A stretch of DNA of 64,000 nt from an uncultured Bacilli bacterium (lineage in GTDB: Bacteria; Bacillota_I; Bacilli_A; RF39; UBA660): positions 1 to 64,000 of the forward strand of contig CAKOUW010000004.1 of the NCBI GenBank assembly GCA_934120715.1, given 5' to 3'. Positions within the stretch are counted from its first letter, which is position 1, and each line of letters begins with the position of its first letter. Made by a program: the position numbers and the translations under genes. The notes beneath the pieces were generated by a model, which was not told the DNA's origin, did not search any database, and saw only the letters and a program-made list of their open reading frames with translations. Below, one piece after another: positions 33,784 through 43,935 of the stretch.

Positions 33784-36700
33784 CTATTCTTCTGTCATTA
33801 TTTTAATAAGCTTAGCTTTTCCTTTTTCAATTATATATCCAAATCCTGGAGCAATTTCTACTCTTAAAGTTCTTGGATTATTATTTACTTTTATAGTAAA
33901 TTGACTATCAATTCCATTTCCTAACCAAATTGCTTCTGCCAAATCACTGCCTTTTTTGAACCATGAGTCATAATTAATAGTTTTTAAATTATTGATAGTA
34001 TCAGCAACAATGATTTTAGCATTTGGTATTTTTTGTAGCTCTTCTAATAATGTTTCTATTTTTGTTTTATCTGTTGCAGATAATTTAGAGAATAGTGAAT
34101 TTACTCCTAGAATAATACAAACTAAGTTACTGCTTTGATTTGAATCTTTATATTTATTTAATGCTTCTATACCAAGTTCACAGGAATCTTTATCATAAAG
34201 TAAATTATTGTTACTAGAAATTTCTAATATGCCAGAGGCATCTAATACTACACAGTTTGTGTTTGGTATATGTGTAATCATTTTTGCTAACATTTCGAAG
34301 AATTTTGGTTCTGACGAAATATCTTCACCTGTTATATTATATATTCCTGTTTTTAAATTGATGGTTGCTACTTGTAAGTCATCTTTGGCTATACCAACTG
34401 GAATTGATTGTATTCCATTAAGCTCTGGTAAAAGTGATGATAACATTACTTCTTGTGGTAATACTGGTACTTTTGGAGCTCTAGTATCACACATTGTATT
34501 TAGCTTATTACAGATTACTTTAATGTAATCTGACATCTTTTCTTCTTTATATGGATATGGGGTTTGAAATTCATATATACCATCTAGATCTATCAATCCT
34601 CTACCATATTCTTTAGATGGCTCTTTTTTTCTTACACCTGGTAAAATAGCACTATAATCTGATGGATCATTGAATTGTAGAACAATATTTTGACGGAAGT
34701 TCTGTCTTAATCTATACCTTACTGTATTTGCTCCATTTGTTGATAATATGAATACAATTCCATATTTTAAGCAATCCCTGGTTATTTGACCTATGATGTC
34801 TTCATAAGCTTCATAGGTATCAAAAAAGCCTTCAATATTATTAATTATTACACAGATCATAGGTATTTGTTTACCACCATGATTAATATAGAAATCATAT
34901 GAACCATTGTAGTCTACAAATATTTTCTTTCTTTCCTCTATTGTTTGAAGAATGATTTTAAATAATTTTTCTATTTTTTCACTATCGGCTGATAATAGTA
35001 CATCGCCTACTTGTGGAGCATTTTTAAACATTTTTAGTGTTTCAGAACCAAAATCTAAAATGTAAAAATTTATTTCTCTAGGACTGTGAGTAGTTATTAG
35101 TGAATAAATAATCGTCGTTAGAATTAAGTTTTTACCACTACCTGCAGAACCAAATATAATCGTATTTCCATCTTCTGATAGAGGTAATGTTAGAATACCT
35201 TGTCTTTGATTATCTGGATCATCGTATTCTCCTATTATAGGGTTAAGAACATTTTTCTTAGCTACATAATTATATTTTCTTTTTAGTTCCTCAACATATA
35301 TTACACTTGGGATTTTATCTAACCATAGTTTATCAATTACTATATTTTCTTGTTTTGCTTCTTTTATAATATAATTAACTATATTAGTAATTTCTTCACC
35401 TTTTGATTCAATCTTTATACTTTTATCTTCAGTATCAAGTGCTTTGATTATATTTCCTGTTGAATCTATAAAATTAAGTGATTGATCAACTTTCTTTTTT
35501 CTTTTTTCGGTTGGATAATATTGAGCGCCAGCCCAAGCTGCTTGTCCCATGGCAAATAATTCATTATAACCAACTTGTAGATAAAAGCGTCCCGGATTTT
35601 TTAATTCTGCAGCATCAGGACATTTTATCATATCCATACTGTCTGATTTATCTTGTACTTTTAAACAAACTCTAAATTTAGCATTTGACCATATTTGATC
35701 ATTGACAACACCAGATGGTTTTTGTGTTGCTAAAATCAAGTGAACTCCAAGTGAACGACCTATACGAGCAGTTGATATTAATTGCTCCATAAATTCTGGA
35801 CGTTGATCTTTTAGTTCTGCAAACTCATCACTTATTATAAATAAGTGCGAAATAGGAACATCAACTTTTCCTTTTCTATACAAACTTTGGTACTTATAAA
35901 TATCTATTGTACTTTCATTTAATTTGTCTCTAGCTTCATTAAACATACGTTGTCTTTTTCTTAACTCACTTTGAATTGATGCTAGCGATCTATTCATTTC
36001 AACTGTATCAAGGTTTGTAATTGTACCGGCAATATGTGGCAATTTCATCCCAGTTTCCTTATTTTCAAATGCTCCGGTTAGACCTCCACCTTTGTAGTCG
36101 ATTAAAACAAATGATACTTCATATGGATGGTAGTTTAGGGCCATTGATAAAATATAACTTATTATAAACTCTGATTTACCAGAACCAGTCATACCTGCAA
36201 TTAAGCCATGTGGGCCATGATATTTTTCATGGAGATCCAATTTAAACAATTCTTGGTTTTTATCTACTCCTACTGGAGCTTGTAGAGACTGAGTTGGGTC
36301 ATTAGTTTTCCACCTATTAAGTATATTTAGTTGTTCTACCATACCTACATTATACATTTCTAAGAAAGTTAGGCTACCAGGTAGTTTTCTGGATTCTTTG
36401 GCAATATCAATTGGTATATTAGCTAGTATTTTACAGCAATTATATATATTTATATTAGGATCATAGTCTGCAATAAATTCTTTCTGCTTATTAGATACTA
36501 ATTCATTTTCAAATACACCAGATTTTTTTTCTCCAATACTAATAAATGTTTTACATTCATTTGGTATATTTATTAATCGTGGACTTATTACTATTAAACT
36601 GTATCCAACATTGATTGACATTTCAGCTATGTCTTTTACAATTTCTACATCCCTTATTGATTTATAATCATCAGTAATTAGTACATAATAAGGTTTATAT

Positions 36701-38349
36701 TTTCTGTAATCTTCTGTATTTAGTTCCCTTGGACCGCTAACATCTTTATACTTTCTTGTCTGTAATTCTTGTTCTAGGGCTAGGGATATTTCTTTAGCCT
36801 CATCTAGGTTACTAGCAAAATATCTTATTGATCTATTGTTACTCCAACAATGAGGTAGTATTTTCATATAATCCCAGTTTGAGGCATTAGTCTCACTAGT
36901 CATTACTACTATTTTTAAATCTTCATAGCTATGATAAGCAACCATCTGAAGAATTAGACCTTGGATAAACAAGTTTTTATTAGAAGTATTTCCAATTATT
37001 GCTGTGTTATTATTTCTAACAAATGATAATGATACTGGAACATTTTCTAATGTTCTTGAGGCAGATCCTAATTTATAAACTTCCTGAAGCAAGTTGTCAT
37101 CTTCAAGTGAAAAATGCTCAACTGGGAAAGATATGTTTCCTTCTAATTCTGTGCTACCTATTCCTAATCTTAAATCAAGAAAATCTGATTGATCTATTTC
37201 CCTTTCCCATAAGTTTCTTTTTTTATTAATTATCATATCCACAGTTTCACTTAATGGAGCATAATTATCAATTAATATTTGTCTTTGAATCTTCATTTCA
37301 GATTCAATTTTTTCCCTCTTAGCTCCTATGTATTCTAGATATTTACTTTGTCTTAATTCTTCTTGCTTTTTTCGTTGTTTCTTTTGATAGTTTCTACTTA
37401 GCATCGGCCACAAAAACATAGTCATTAACATAGTTGAGGCCATTATCATTGACGGCATTGCTGCTGACAAATCTTTTGAACCATCTATTACTCCGCTAAC
37501 AGAACTATAGGCTGAATATACAGATGTTAAGGCCATCGCTAACATTGGTCCTACAGTATAAATTAACGGTGTCTTGTCTTCTGCATTTTTTCCAGGAGGT
37601 GGATCTATTTCAATATTTAAAGGCTCAATCTTAGTTTTAAATCTCGGATTTCTGTAAAAATAATCATCTTCTTTATAGAATTCAATTCCCTCTTCATCTG
37701 GATTATCATATACCTTCTGAGTTTGAATTATTGGATATTCAAATGTAAAAATATTTTTATCAAGTTCTATTAAATTGTTTATTTCATTTATAACTATGCA
37801 GCCATCTAAGACTATAATTTTCATTCCCATTATAAATATAATATCTCCATATTCTAATGGTTTTGAAGTTATCGCTACATTATTGACATAAGTTCCGTAC
37901 TTACTATTTAGATCTTGTATTATCCATTGCTTACTATTATTGTAGATAAGTCTAGCGTGTTGTCTTGAAACTAGTGGATAATTATAATATATATTGGCTT
38001 TTGGATCATTACCAATAAGTATTTCTCCTGGTTGACTAATTCTTAAACGATTTGTCTTATAGTCTGTTGAAGGGGAACAGTATAAAATTACATATTCATT
38101 ATCAGTATTTATTTTTAAAAAGTATAAATTATAGTCTTTTAAAAATGCGGATTCTACTTCTTGATCACCTATTATTATTTTTGTTTCAAAATCGCTCTTT
38201 ATTTTCCATAGACCATTTGATTCTTCTACATTAATTAAATTTCTAGTATTACCTAAATAATCATTATCTGTTATCCAGTAATTGCCGGATATTTTATTTG
38301 GCAATGTGAAATTGTAAATTTTTGTTTTTTTGATTAGCCTTACTATCAC
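33784..38349 (-). CDS. essC: EssC-type type VII secretion ATPase
   Basis: About 1521 residues, start chosen at a GTG (38349) behind GGGGTGA; a GTG three codons earlier is also possible. The N-terminal ~200 residues hold an FHA domain pair (LISRQHARLIYNNSKQWIIQDLNSKYGTYVNN). Two membrane helices follow near 260-320, then tandem FtsK/SpoIIIE ATPase domains: GLIAGMTGSGKSEFI with ISDEFAEL (Walker B), then a second with FGSAGSGKNLIL, where Thr/Ser is Asn, and a divergent third. EssC is the motor of type VIIb secretion. It has its own promoter. EsaA, EssA, EssB and a recognisable WXG100 protein are not in the window. Confidence 0.92.
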   Translation of the reverse strand: MIVRLIKKTKIYNFTLPNKISGNYWITDNDYLGNTRNLINVEESNGLWKIKSDFETKIIIGDQEVESAFLKDYNLYFLKINTDNEYVILYCSPSTDYKTNRLRISQPGEILIGNDPKANIYYNYPLVSRQHARLIYNNSKQWIIQDLNSKYGTYVNNVAITSKPLEYGDIIFIMGMKIIVLDGCIVINEINNLIELDKNIFTFEYPIIQTQKVYDNPDEEGIEFYKEDDYFYRNPRFKTKIEPLNIEIDPPPGKNAEDKTPLIYTVGPMLAMALTSVYSAYSSVSGVIDGSKDLSAAMPSMIMASTMLMTMFLWPMLSRNYQKKQRKKQEELRQSKYLEYIGAKREKIESEMKIQRQILIDNYAPLSETVDMIINKKRNLWEREIDQSDFLDLRLGIGSTELEGNISFPVEHFSLEDDNLLQEVYKLGSASRTLENVPVSLSFVRNNNTAIIGNTSNKNLFIQGLILQMVAYHSYEDLKIVVMTSETNASNWDYMKILPHCWSNNRSIRYFASNLDEAKEISLALEQELQTRKYKDVSGPRELNTEDYRKYKPYYVLITDDYKSIRDVEIVKDIAEMSINVGYSLIVISPRLINIPNECKTFISIGEKKSGVFENELVSNKQKEFIADYDPNINIYNCCKILANIPIDIAKESRKLPGSLTFLEMYNVGMVEQLNILNRWKTNDPTQSLQAPVGVDKNQELFKLDLHEKYHGPHGLIAGMTGSGKSEFIISYILSMALNYHPYEVSFVLIDYKGGGLTGAFENKETGMKLPHIAGTITNLDTVEMNRSLASIQSELRKRQRMFNEARDKLNESTIDIYKYQSLYRKGKVDVPISHLFIISDEFAELKDQRPEFMEQLISTARIGRSLGVHLILATQKPSGVVNDQIWSNAKFRVCLKVQDKSDSMDMIKCPDAAELKNPGRFYLQVGYNELFAMGQAAWAGAQYYPTEKRKKKVDQSLNFIDSTGNIIKALDTEDKSIKIESKGEEITNIVNYIIKEAKQENIVIDKLWLDKIPSVIYVEELKRKYNYVAKKNVLNPIIGEYDDPDNQRQGILTLPLSEDGNTIIFGSAGSGKNLILTTIIYSLITTHSPREINFYILDFGSETLKMFKNAPQVGDVLLSADSEKIEKLFKIILQTIEERKKIFVDYNGSYDFYINHGGKQIPMICVIINNIEGFFDTYEAYEDIIGQITRDCLKYGIVFILSTNGANTVRYRLRQNFRQNIVLQFNDPSDYSAILPGVRKKEPSKEYGRGLIDLDGIYEFQTPYPYKEEKMSDYIKVICNKLNTMCDTRAPKVPVLPQEVMLSSLLPELNGIQSIPVGIAKDDLQVATINLKTGIYNITGEDISSEPKFFEMLAKMITHIPNTNCVVLDASGILEISSNNNLLYDKDSCELGIEALNKYKDSNQSSNLVCIILGVNSLFSKLSATDKTKIETLLEELQKIPNAKIIVADTINNLKTINYDSWFKKGSDLAEAIWLGNGIDSQFTIKVNNNPRTLRVEIAPGFGYIIEKGKAKLIKIMTEE

Positions 38350-38382
38350 GACAGTCACCCCAGATCCTATTATTCTTATTTT

Positions 38383-38411
38383 ATTATATCTTTTTTTGTA
38401 ATTTTTTACAA
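38383..38411 (-). promoter_or_regulatory. Promoter of the essC operon
   Basis: On the minus strand TTGTAA, a 17-base spacer and TATAAT, 33 bases before the chosen essC start. Confidence 0.65.
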
Positions 38412-38485
38412 TATATAGTTCAGTTAAATTTCATTTTATGTGGATTCTTTTTTATATTAGTTTATAAATATATTGATTATACTAT

Positions 38486-38523
38486 ATAAAAATGTAGGCA
38501 CTTTTTTATGCCTACATTTTTAT
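38486..38523. terminator. Terminator at the end of the zinc-ribbon operon
   Basis: A perfect 13-bp stem AAAAATGTAGGCA/TGCCTACATTTTT with A/T runs on both sides. It isolates the eight-gene upstream operon from essC. Confidence 0.75.
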
Positions 38524-38530
38524 TACTATT

Positions 38531-38554
38531 TTACGCAAATGATTGCGTTTTTTT
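38531..38554 (+). terminator. Orphan plus-strand terminator
   Basis: ACGCAA-atga-TTGCGT followed by seven Ts. No plus-strand gene precedes it now; it abuts the gene remnant at 38553-38600 just as the XRE-gene terminator abuts the 97-residue gene at 47532. Confidence 0.55.
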
Positions 38555-38580
38555 AGATCCATCTTGGAATAAAATCTGTC
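38548..38580. repeat. 33-base direct repeat, copy 1
   Basis: TTTTTTTAGATCCATCTTGG and the next 13 bases match 47527-47559 at 32 of 33 positions. The two copies bracket the zinc-ribbon operon and the XRE gene (about 9.0 kb). Confidence 0.85.
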
Positions 38581-38600
38581 AGTTCTTCTAAAATTATGTA
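38553..38600 (-). pseudogene. 3' remnant of a second copy of the 97-residue gene
   Basis: The minus-strand frame reads YIILEELTDFIPRWI-stop, matching the end of the 47532-47825 product (YVVEDPTDFIPRWI). A TAA lies directly upstream in frame, so only this tail remains. It is a marker of a past duplication or rearrangement. Confidence 0.7.
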
Positions 38601-38639
38601 TTAGTTAAATATTTTATTATCTAACTAGGTATATTTTAA

Positions 38640-39332
38640 TTAAATAGAAATCATTTTGTTTTCATCTGATACTTTTGATAAGCCAATAACAAAATCAGAA
38701 ACATGTAATCCAGTTCCAATTACTATTCCTACTGGAACGAAAAATAACATTATAGTCAATATATATGTTAATATCTTTGTATTAGAAAATAAAGGTATTA
38801 AAATTACAATTAATAATGGTGAAAATAAATAATATATTAGAATAGAAAGTCTTAATGCGCCACCCTTTTTATCTCCTATTACAAATCTATGTATTCCTAA
38901 AGTGCCAAAAAACAAAGCCAATAAAACATATTCAACCTTATATATCTTTTTATATTTTCCAATATAGTATTTCCCCTTATTTCTTTTATACATTGTTAAT
39001 CCAACAATTATATTAAAAACTATAGAAATAATTAGCACAATTATTATTATTATAACAGATTGTTTAACCCCACTAAACATATCCTTCATTTCTGCGGAAT
39101 AGTCTTTGCTTGCACTCGCTGCACCTATTGCTACTATACCTACTATTACAGCATAGGCAGAGTAAGTAAAAATAAGAAGAAAATCAATTGCAGCCAAAAC
39201 AACATTTACAATTTTTAAAATTATTTCAAGAGTTTTGTTTGGATTAATCGTATTTTTTAAAAGTTGTATTCCACATCCCGTACAAAATTTGTTATTCATA
39301 TCATTTTCTTTTCCACAAACCTGACATTTCAT
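38640..39332 (-). CDS. Zinc-ribbon and TM2-domain membrane protein
   Basis: 230 residues, GAGGTGA upstream. The N-terminus MKCQVCGKEND...FCTGCG is a CxxC-CxxC zinc ribbon facing the cytosol. Helices follow near 35-65 and 85-115, then LALFFGTLGIHRFVIGDKKGG, the TM2 motif (GxxGxHRFY-like), and two more helices. Function unknown. It is the last gene of the eight-gene operon ending at the 38486 terminator; the same ribbon heads several of its neighbours. Confidence 0.78.
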   Translation of the reverse strand: MKCQVCGKENDMNNKFCTGCGIQLLKNTINPNKTLEIILKIVNVVLAAIDFLLIFTYSAYAVIVGIVAIGAASASKDYSAEMKDMFSGVKQSVIIIIIVLIISIVFNIIVGLTMYKRNKGKYYIGKYKKIYKVEYVLLALFFGTLGIHRFVIGDKKGGALRLSILIYYLFSPLLIVILIPLFSNTKILTYILTIMLFFVPVGIVIGTGLHVSDFVIGLSKVSDENKMISI

Positions 39333-39336
39333 AAAA

Positions 39337-40152
39337 TCACCTCTTTATTTTTGGACTTCTTCTGTTGCTTCTATAACAATAATACATATTATAGGTATTA
39401 ACATTTATAATTACTGCTTCATCAGTATTTTTTGAAATACCCATTTCATATTTGGATTTATAAACCTCACTTTGACGTTTACCATTATTAACAAATTCTT
39501 CACCATTTAAAGTAATTTGATAGTAATTAGTATTGTTAGCATAATCGATTTTATGCAAATCTTCAAATTCATAAGTTCCTATAACATGATTATTCTCAGC
39601 ATCATTATATTTATTCCATATAAATTCATTATCATTATTTAGTTGCATTGTTACTATATAATCATCACCTAGTCCAAGCCCACTAAATCCTTTACAATCC
39701 CATGTACCAATAACTGGATTGCTAGGACTCAATTTATATATATATAAAAAGAATATGAATATTGGAATTGCTAAAACTAGGCTGATTGTATTTAATATTA
39801 GACCAATTTTATATTTTTTATTTTCTCTTAGGGCCGATATGCCAATTATAAGTCCGGCTGTTGATAATGGCATGGTAAATATTTGAAAAATAAACACTAA
39901 TACTAAACTTATAATACCAATAATGAGTGAAATAGTGTTTTTTAAATTATTGTCATTTTTATTAAAGTTTTGGTTATTATTAAATCCTTGCTGAGGGCAA
40001 TTATAATTTTGCTGATTTGTGTTTTGCAAGCCTATATTTAAGTTGCTACTTTGTAAAGTATTGGAGGTATTATCAACAATGACTCTATTACCACATATAC
40101 CACAAAAGACTTCATTTTCTTTTAACTCATTACCACAGTTTTTACAATACAT
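39337..40152 (-). CDS. Zinc-ribbon membrane protein with extracellular domain
   Basis: 271 residues. MYCKNCGNELKENEVFCGICG is the ribbon; an Asn/Gln-rich linker (40-70) leads to a DUF4190-like helix pair (LIIGIISLVLVFIFQIF, LILNTISLVLAIPIFIFFLYIY). The remaining ~120 residues (NPVIGTWDCKGFSGLG... IGTYEFEDLHKI) look like a beta-barrel 'lipocalin-like' outer domain exposed outside the cell. Four bases separate it from the next gene. No function is recognised. Confidence 0.75.
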   Translation of the reverse strand: MYCKNCGNELKENEVFCGICGNRVIVDNTSNTLQSSNLNIGLQNTNQQNYNCPQQGFNNNQNFNKNDNNLKNTISLIIGIISLVLVFIFQIFTMPLSTAGLIIGISALRENKKYKIGLILNTISLVLAIPIFIFFLYIYKLSPSNPVIGTWDCKGFSGLGLGDDYIVTMQLNNDNEFIWNKYNDAENNHVIGTYEFEDLHKIDYANNTNYYQITLNGEEFVNNGKRQSEVYKSKYEMGISKNTDEAVIINVNTYNMYYCYRSNRRSPKIKR

Positions 40153-40222
40153 ACTTATTTAACCCCTTTATTTATATAATTATGCTTATCAATATAATAG
40201 CTATTAAATTATTCTTCATAAT

Positions 40223-40654
40223 TTAATTTGCAATCGTTTTGATGAACAGTAATATAAACATTACTACTGCAAGACCAACTAGTATTCCACTAACAACTTT
40301 ACCGATTGTTGCTAATTTTTTATCTGCCATTTCTCCTTTTTGGGCAAATCTAAAACCAACTGCTGCAATTAAAATTGCCAAATAAAATGATAATCCAATA
40401 AATATATACCAAATTATTGCTACAGTGGGTACAATAATTGACAGAATTGCCCACTTTTTCATGTTTGGATTAACGGCTTGATTTACATAATTAGGATCTA
40501 ATCCTCCATTCATATTTGAATATTGTTGATTCTGATTATTTATGTTGTTTGTTTGCTGTTGAGACTGGGATTGAGTATTTTCTAATATAACTCCACAGTT
40601 TTTGCAAAATCTTTCACCATTATTATTTTGCGTTCCACACTTTGTACAAAACAT
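40223..40654 (-). CDS. Zinc-ribbon membrane protein
   Basis: 143 residues, AAGGAGT upstream. MFCTKCGTQNNNGERFCKNCG, then a Gln/Asn-rich linker and two or three helices (WAILSIIVPTVAIIWYIFIGLSFYLAILIAAVGF and IGKVVSGILVGLAVVMFILLFI). The arrangement resembles other ribbon-plus-DUF4190-like proteins of Bacillota. Function unknown. Confidence 0.75.
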   Translation of the reverse strand: MFCTKCGTQNNNGERFCKNCGVILENTQSQSQQQTNNINNQNQQYSNMNGGLDPNYVNQAVNPNMKKWAILSIIVPTVAIIWYIFIGLSFYLAILIAAVGFRFAQKGEMADKKLATIGKVVSGILVGLAVVMFILLFIKTIAN

Positions 40655-40676
40655 TTTATCACTCCTTATTTTCGTT

Positions 40677-41351
40677 TTATCTATGTGTATTTAAAGCATT
40701 TACTAAATCATCAAACATATTAAATGATTTTTCTATAACTAAAATTTTATTATATTTTATTTTGTTATTTTTCAAATTTCTAAAGTCACATTTTATCTCT
40801 ATAGACTTTTTCTTATTAATTATTGAATAAACTTTTAAAATTTCAACAACTTCAGCACCAGTAATATTTGGAGCCAATTCTATCATTTTGGCAACTATTT
40901 CAGGGTGACTCATATATTTTGCCGATCTATTCATTGAATAAAATTGTGTAACAGCCCCAACGGTGCCACCTAAACTTTCACCAAGACTTGAATCATTACC
41001 GACGAGTTGGTCAATTATTCCTCCAACAGCTATACCTCCTAAATATAATCCTTGGCCATTATTTACAGTCATAGCCCTAAATATTCTTCCTTCTGTATCA
41101 GTTGCATATCCTGTCATTCTGCTTCTTAATCTTAGTCCTAAAATTATACTATAATATATTATTAAGGATAACCAAGCTATAAAAACTATGGCAAACATAA
41201 CACCGTTGAAACTGTCTCCCATAATTGCAGCTAGTCCAGCAAATGCAAACATTCCTAATATTGTTGATAACACCAATGCTAGAATAGGTAATTTATTACC
41301 ATTTTGTTTTGCCACTTCTTTCGAATAGCAAAAAACTCTATTTACTCTCAT
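40677..41351 (-). CDS. Membrane protein of the zinc-ribbon operon, no ribbon
   Basis: 224 residues. Two helices near 22-45 and 48-72, then a soluble part with a glycine-rich amphipathic segment (GQGLYLGGIAVGGIIDQLVG) and a basic C-terminal domain (KKKSIEIKCDFRNLKNNKIKYNKILVIEKS). No cysteine ribbon. Spacing to both neighbours (~20 bases) suggests cotranscription. No family is recognised. Confidence 0.68.
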   Translation of the reverse strand: MRVNRVFCYSKEVAKQNGNKLPILALVLSTILGMFAFAGLAAIMGDSFNGVMFAIVFIAWLSLIIYYSIILGLRLRSRMTGYATDTEGRIFRAMTVNNGQGLYLGGIAVGGIIDQLVGNDSSLGESLGGTVGAVTQFYSMNRSAKYMSHPEIVAKMIELAPNITGAEVVEILKVYSIINKKKSIEIKCDFRNLKNNKIKYNKILVIEKSFNMFDDLVNALNTHR

Positions 41352-41372
41352 TTAAATCAATTCCCTTTTAAG

Positions 41373-42233
41373 TTATTTTGCTAAATCTGCGATTCCACTC
41401 ATATCTGGCTTTTCAAATATACTAATATTATTTGTATCATCATTATATTCAGCAGTACTTAATATACTTGAAATTTTTTCTAATAAGGTGTAATCATATT
41501 CATTATCAATGTTGTAAGCTGTCACTCCGAATAGATTCATTGAATTTGCTTTAGTTATTCCGAATAATGAGTTTGTACCATCCTTTGATAATTCTAAAGT
41601 GATGAATGACATTCCACCAATTGTCTTTTCTACTGCTGCACTAGATGTATATCCTATTGATTGATATCTACCTTGAAGTTCACCCTTATTAGATAACACC
41701 TTACTATAATAGCCTTTGCATACTTCAATACATGCAGCCCAGGTTCCGTCTTCATCTCCTAAAATAATAGAGTCTGACTGTGTTTCATATACCAAATTTG
41801 TTGGGATTTTAAATGTAAAGCCATTAAACTTAACCGTATAACTAGAATTACTATTATTAATCACTGAAGAACCGCCTCCAGAATTATTTAATTTATTACC
41901 ACCAAATGCACTTATAGCTACAATAATACCTACAATAGCTATTGCAGCTATAATTCCTATTATAATAAATTTGGCATTGCTATTTTTTGGAGTTTGACTT
42001 ATTGGTTGTGCATTATATCCACTTGTCCAACTTGGCTGCTGCATAGCAGGTTGACTATAATTATTCATAGACTGTTGAGGCATACTTTGCTGTTGCATAT
42101 TTGATTGTGAATAACCCTGACTGTTTAATCCTTCATTATTATTTTGAACACTCATATTATCAACTGGTGTTCCACAGTTCTTACAAAATTGATCGTTTTC
42201 AGTTAGTTGAAAACCACATTTTTTACAATTCAT
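41373..42233 (-). CDS. Zinc-ribbon, single-helix protein with extracellular domain
   Basis: 286 residues. MNCKKCGFQLTENDQFCKNCG, a Gln/Ser/Asn-rich linker (25-85), one membrane helix (FIIIGIIAAIAIVGIIVAISAF) and a ~170-residue outer domain (YTVKFNGFTFKIPTNLVYE...). The ribbon inside and a PsbP/DUF-like beta domain outside give a receptor-like layout. Partner and ligand unknown. Confidence 0.75.
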   Translation of the reverse strand: MNCKKCGFQLTENDQFCKNCGTPVDNMSVQNNNEGLNSQGYSQSNMQQQSMPQQSMNNYSQPAMQQPSWTSGYNAQPISQTPKNSNAKFIIIGIIAAIAIVGIIVAISAFGGNKLNNSGGGSSVINNSNSSYTVKFNGFTFKIPTNLVYETQSDSIILGDEDGTWAACIEVCKGYYSKVLSNKGELQGRYQSIGYTSSAAVEKTIGGMSFITLELSKDGTNSLFGITKANSMNLFGVTAYNIDNEYDYTLLEKISSILSTAEYNDDTNNISIFEKPDMSGIADLAK

Positions 42234-42252
42234 TTTTTCTTTCCTTCTTTCT

Positions 42253-43935
42253 TTATTTTATATTTTTTTCTATTGCTTCAAAATTAGTCACTTGATTTAC
42301 TATATCATCACTAATTTCTTTTCCATTGCCTTTTATTTCAATTATTAAATAGCTTCCATCATTTAATTTATAAAATAACGCTTTATGGTTTATGTAGTAT
42401 TTATATCTATTAATACTTGTAAATGGTATTCCTCCTAGGTTTGTGTAACCACCAATGTATTCAGTAAATTGTTTACCATTAATGGTTATGTCACCAGTCT
42501 TTTTATAATAATTACATTCACCATAGGCGGTTATAAACCACCCGTTTAATGATTCGACATTTTTCGCCACATCATCTGTAACACTCATCTTATAACGAAT
42601 TATATAATCATATAGTTCTTTATCCTCATCATAGTTTAATCCGAAATACCTTTCTTCGTATAAATTGGTTTTTTTATCAATTTCTTTATAACTTTCTGGT
42701 AATTTTATAATTATATTGTTAACCTTAGTGTTTTCATAGCCTATATATTTTTGAAGCTCTACTATTCGATAGCCATTATCAATTTTATTTTTTGTGTAAC
42801 TTGAATAATTTGTTACTGATTTTATTTTTATAGAATCCATTAGTTTTTTTGTAATAGGACTGCCTGTGGATTTTATTGTAATTATCAATATATGATTTCT
42901 ATTTAAAGAGTATATCAGTTCTGCATTTTCGTTGATTTGCTTGTATGACTCAGCTTCAAATTTATTATTATATTTTATAGCATCTGTTTTATATGAATTT
43001 TTATATATATAACTATCAGAATATTTACTATCTAATTTTGAAGTTTGTTCTTCAAAGCCAGATATATTTTTATCTTCTCTATATAATTTATAATTTCTAT
43101 ATACATTAATTAAATTATCTTTGTCTAAATATTCATAAACATTTGTATTATAAATATATACGCTTATTGCCATCTGTGCTTTATCATAATTTCTTAGATT
43201 AAAATAGTTTGAAGTTGTATTAAAAGAGCTAAGTTCAAATGCAGATGGCATTTCATAGACGACTTTATAATTATTTGAGCCTATTTCATACTCTTTATTA
43301 TCTGTAAGTATTTTATCTAAATCTTTCGATTCATAATAACTTATCTTAGAAGTTTCTGTTTTTATACTGTTTTTCAATTCAAAAGTTTCATCTGCTGTAT
43401 TAAAATTATAAACTATATTTTGTACACTGTCTAAAAGCATATCGAAGTATTTACTCTTCGCTTCATAACTTGCAACTATTAATTTATCACTCTTTTTAAA
43501 ACTTATAATCATTACTTGTTCTGTTTCCGTTTCATATAAAAGTTTATAACCATTAAATTCATATTTAGTAAAAATATCTTTTTGCTTAGAAATCAGTTTA
43601 TAAGTTTTATTTTGTTCCCCAACGTTATAAACAATTTCATCTATCAAGTCATCAATGTAAGTATATTTATATTCTTTATCAAGATCAATAACTTCTATTT
43701 TTAATAAACTTTTACTAGATTTATGATTTAAACTTATATAATTATCTTTTTTTTCTTTTACTTTCCAGCTATTGTCATATTTTAAATTATAATTTTTTTC
43801 ATTTAAAGTAATAAGTTTGGAATTTGATTTTAAAATATTAAATATGATTAAACATAAAATTCCTAATAATACTATTGATAAAGCTATAATTATTGCAATT
43901 TTATATTTTTTATAAATGTCATATAACTTTCTCAT
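42253..43935 (-). CDS. Single-pass membrane protein with large extracellular region
   Basis: 560 residues. Helix IAIIIALSIVLLGILCLIIF near residues 13-32, then ~520 residues outside. Repeated units of the kind YNLKYDNSWKVKEK...LKIEVIDLDKEY and NYKVVYEMPSAFELSSF suggest two or three copies of the same beta domain that also appears, once, in the 286-residue neighbour. It begins with an ATGA overlap on the upstream gene, so expression is coupled to the trypsin-fold protein. Function unknown. Confidence 0.72.
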   Translation of the reverse strand: MRKLYDIYKKYKIAIIIALSIVLLGILCLIIFNILKSNSKLITLNEKNYNLKYDNSWKVKEKKDNYISLNHKSSKSLLKIEVIDLDKEYKYTYIDDLIDEIVYNVGEQNKTYKLISKQKDIFTKYEFNGYKLLYETETEQVMIISFKKSDKLIVASYEAKSKYFDMLLDSVQNIVYNFNTADETFELKNSIKTETSKISYYESKDLDKILTDNKEYEIGSNNYKVVYEMPSAFELSSFNTTSNYFNLRNYDKAQMAISVYIYNTNVYEYLDKDNLINVYRNYKLYREDKNISGFEEQTSKLDSKYSDSYIYKNSYKTDAIKYNNKFEAESYKQINENAELIYSLNRNHILIITIKSTGSPITKKLMDSIKIKSVTNYSSYTKNKIDNGYRIVELQKYIGYENTKVNNIIIKLPESYKEIDKKTNLYEERYFGLNYDEDKELYDYIIRYKMSVTDDVAKNVESLNGWFITAYGECNYYKKTGDITINGKQFTEYIGGYTNLGGIPFTSINRYKYYINHKALFYKLNDGSYLIIEIKGNGKEISDDIVNQVTNFEAIEKNIK

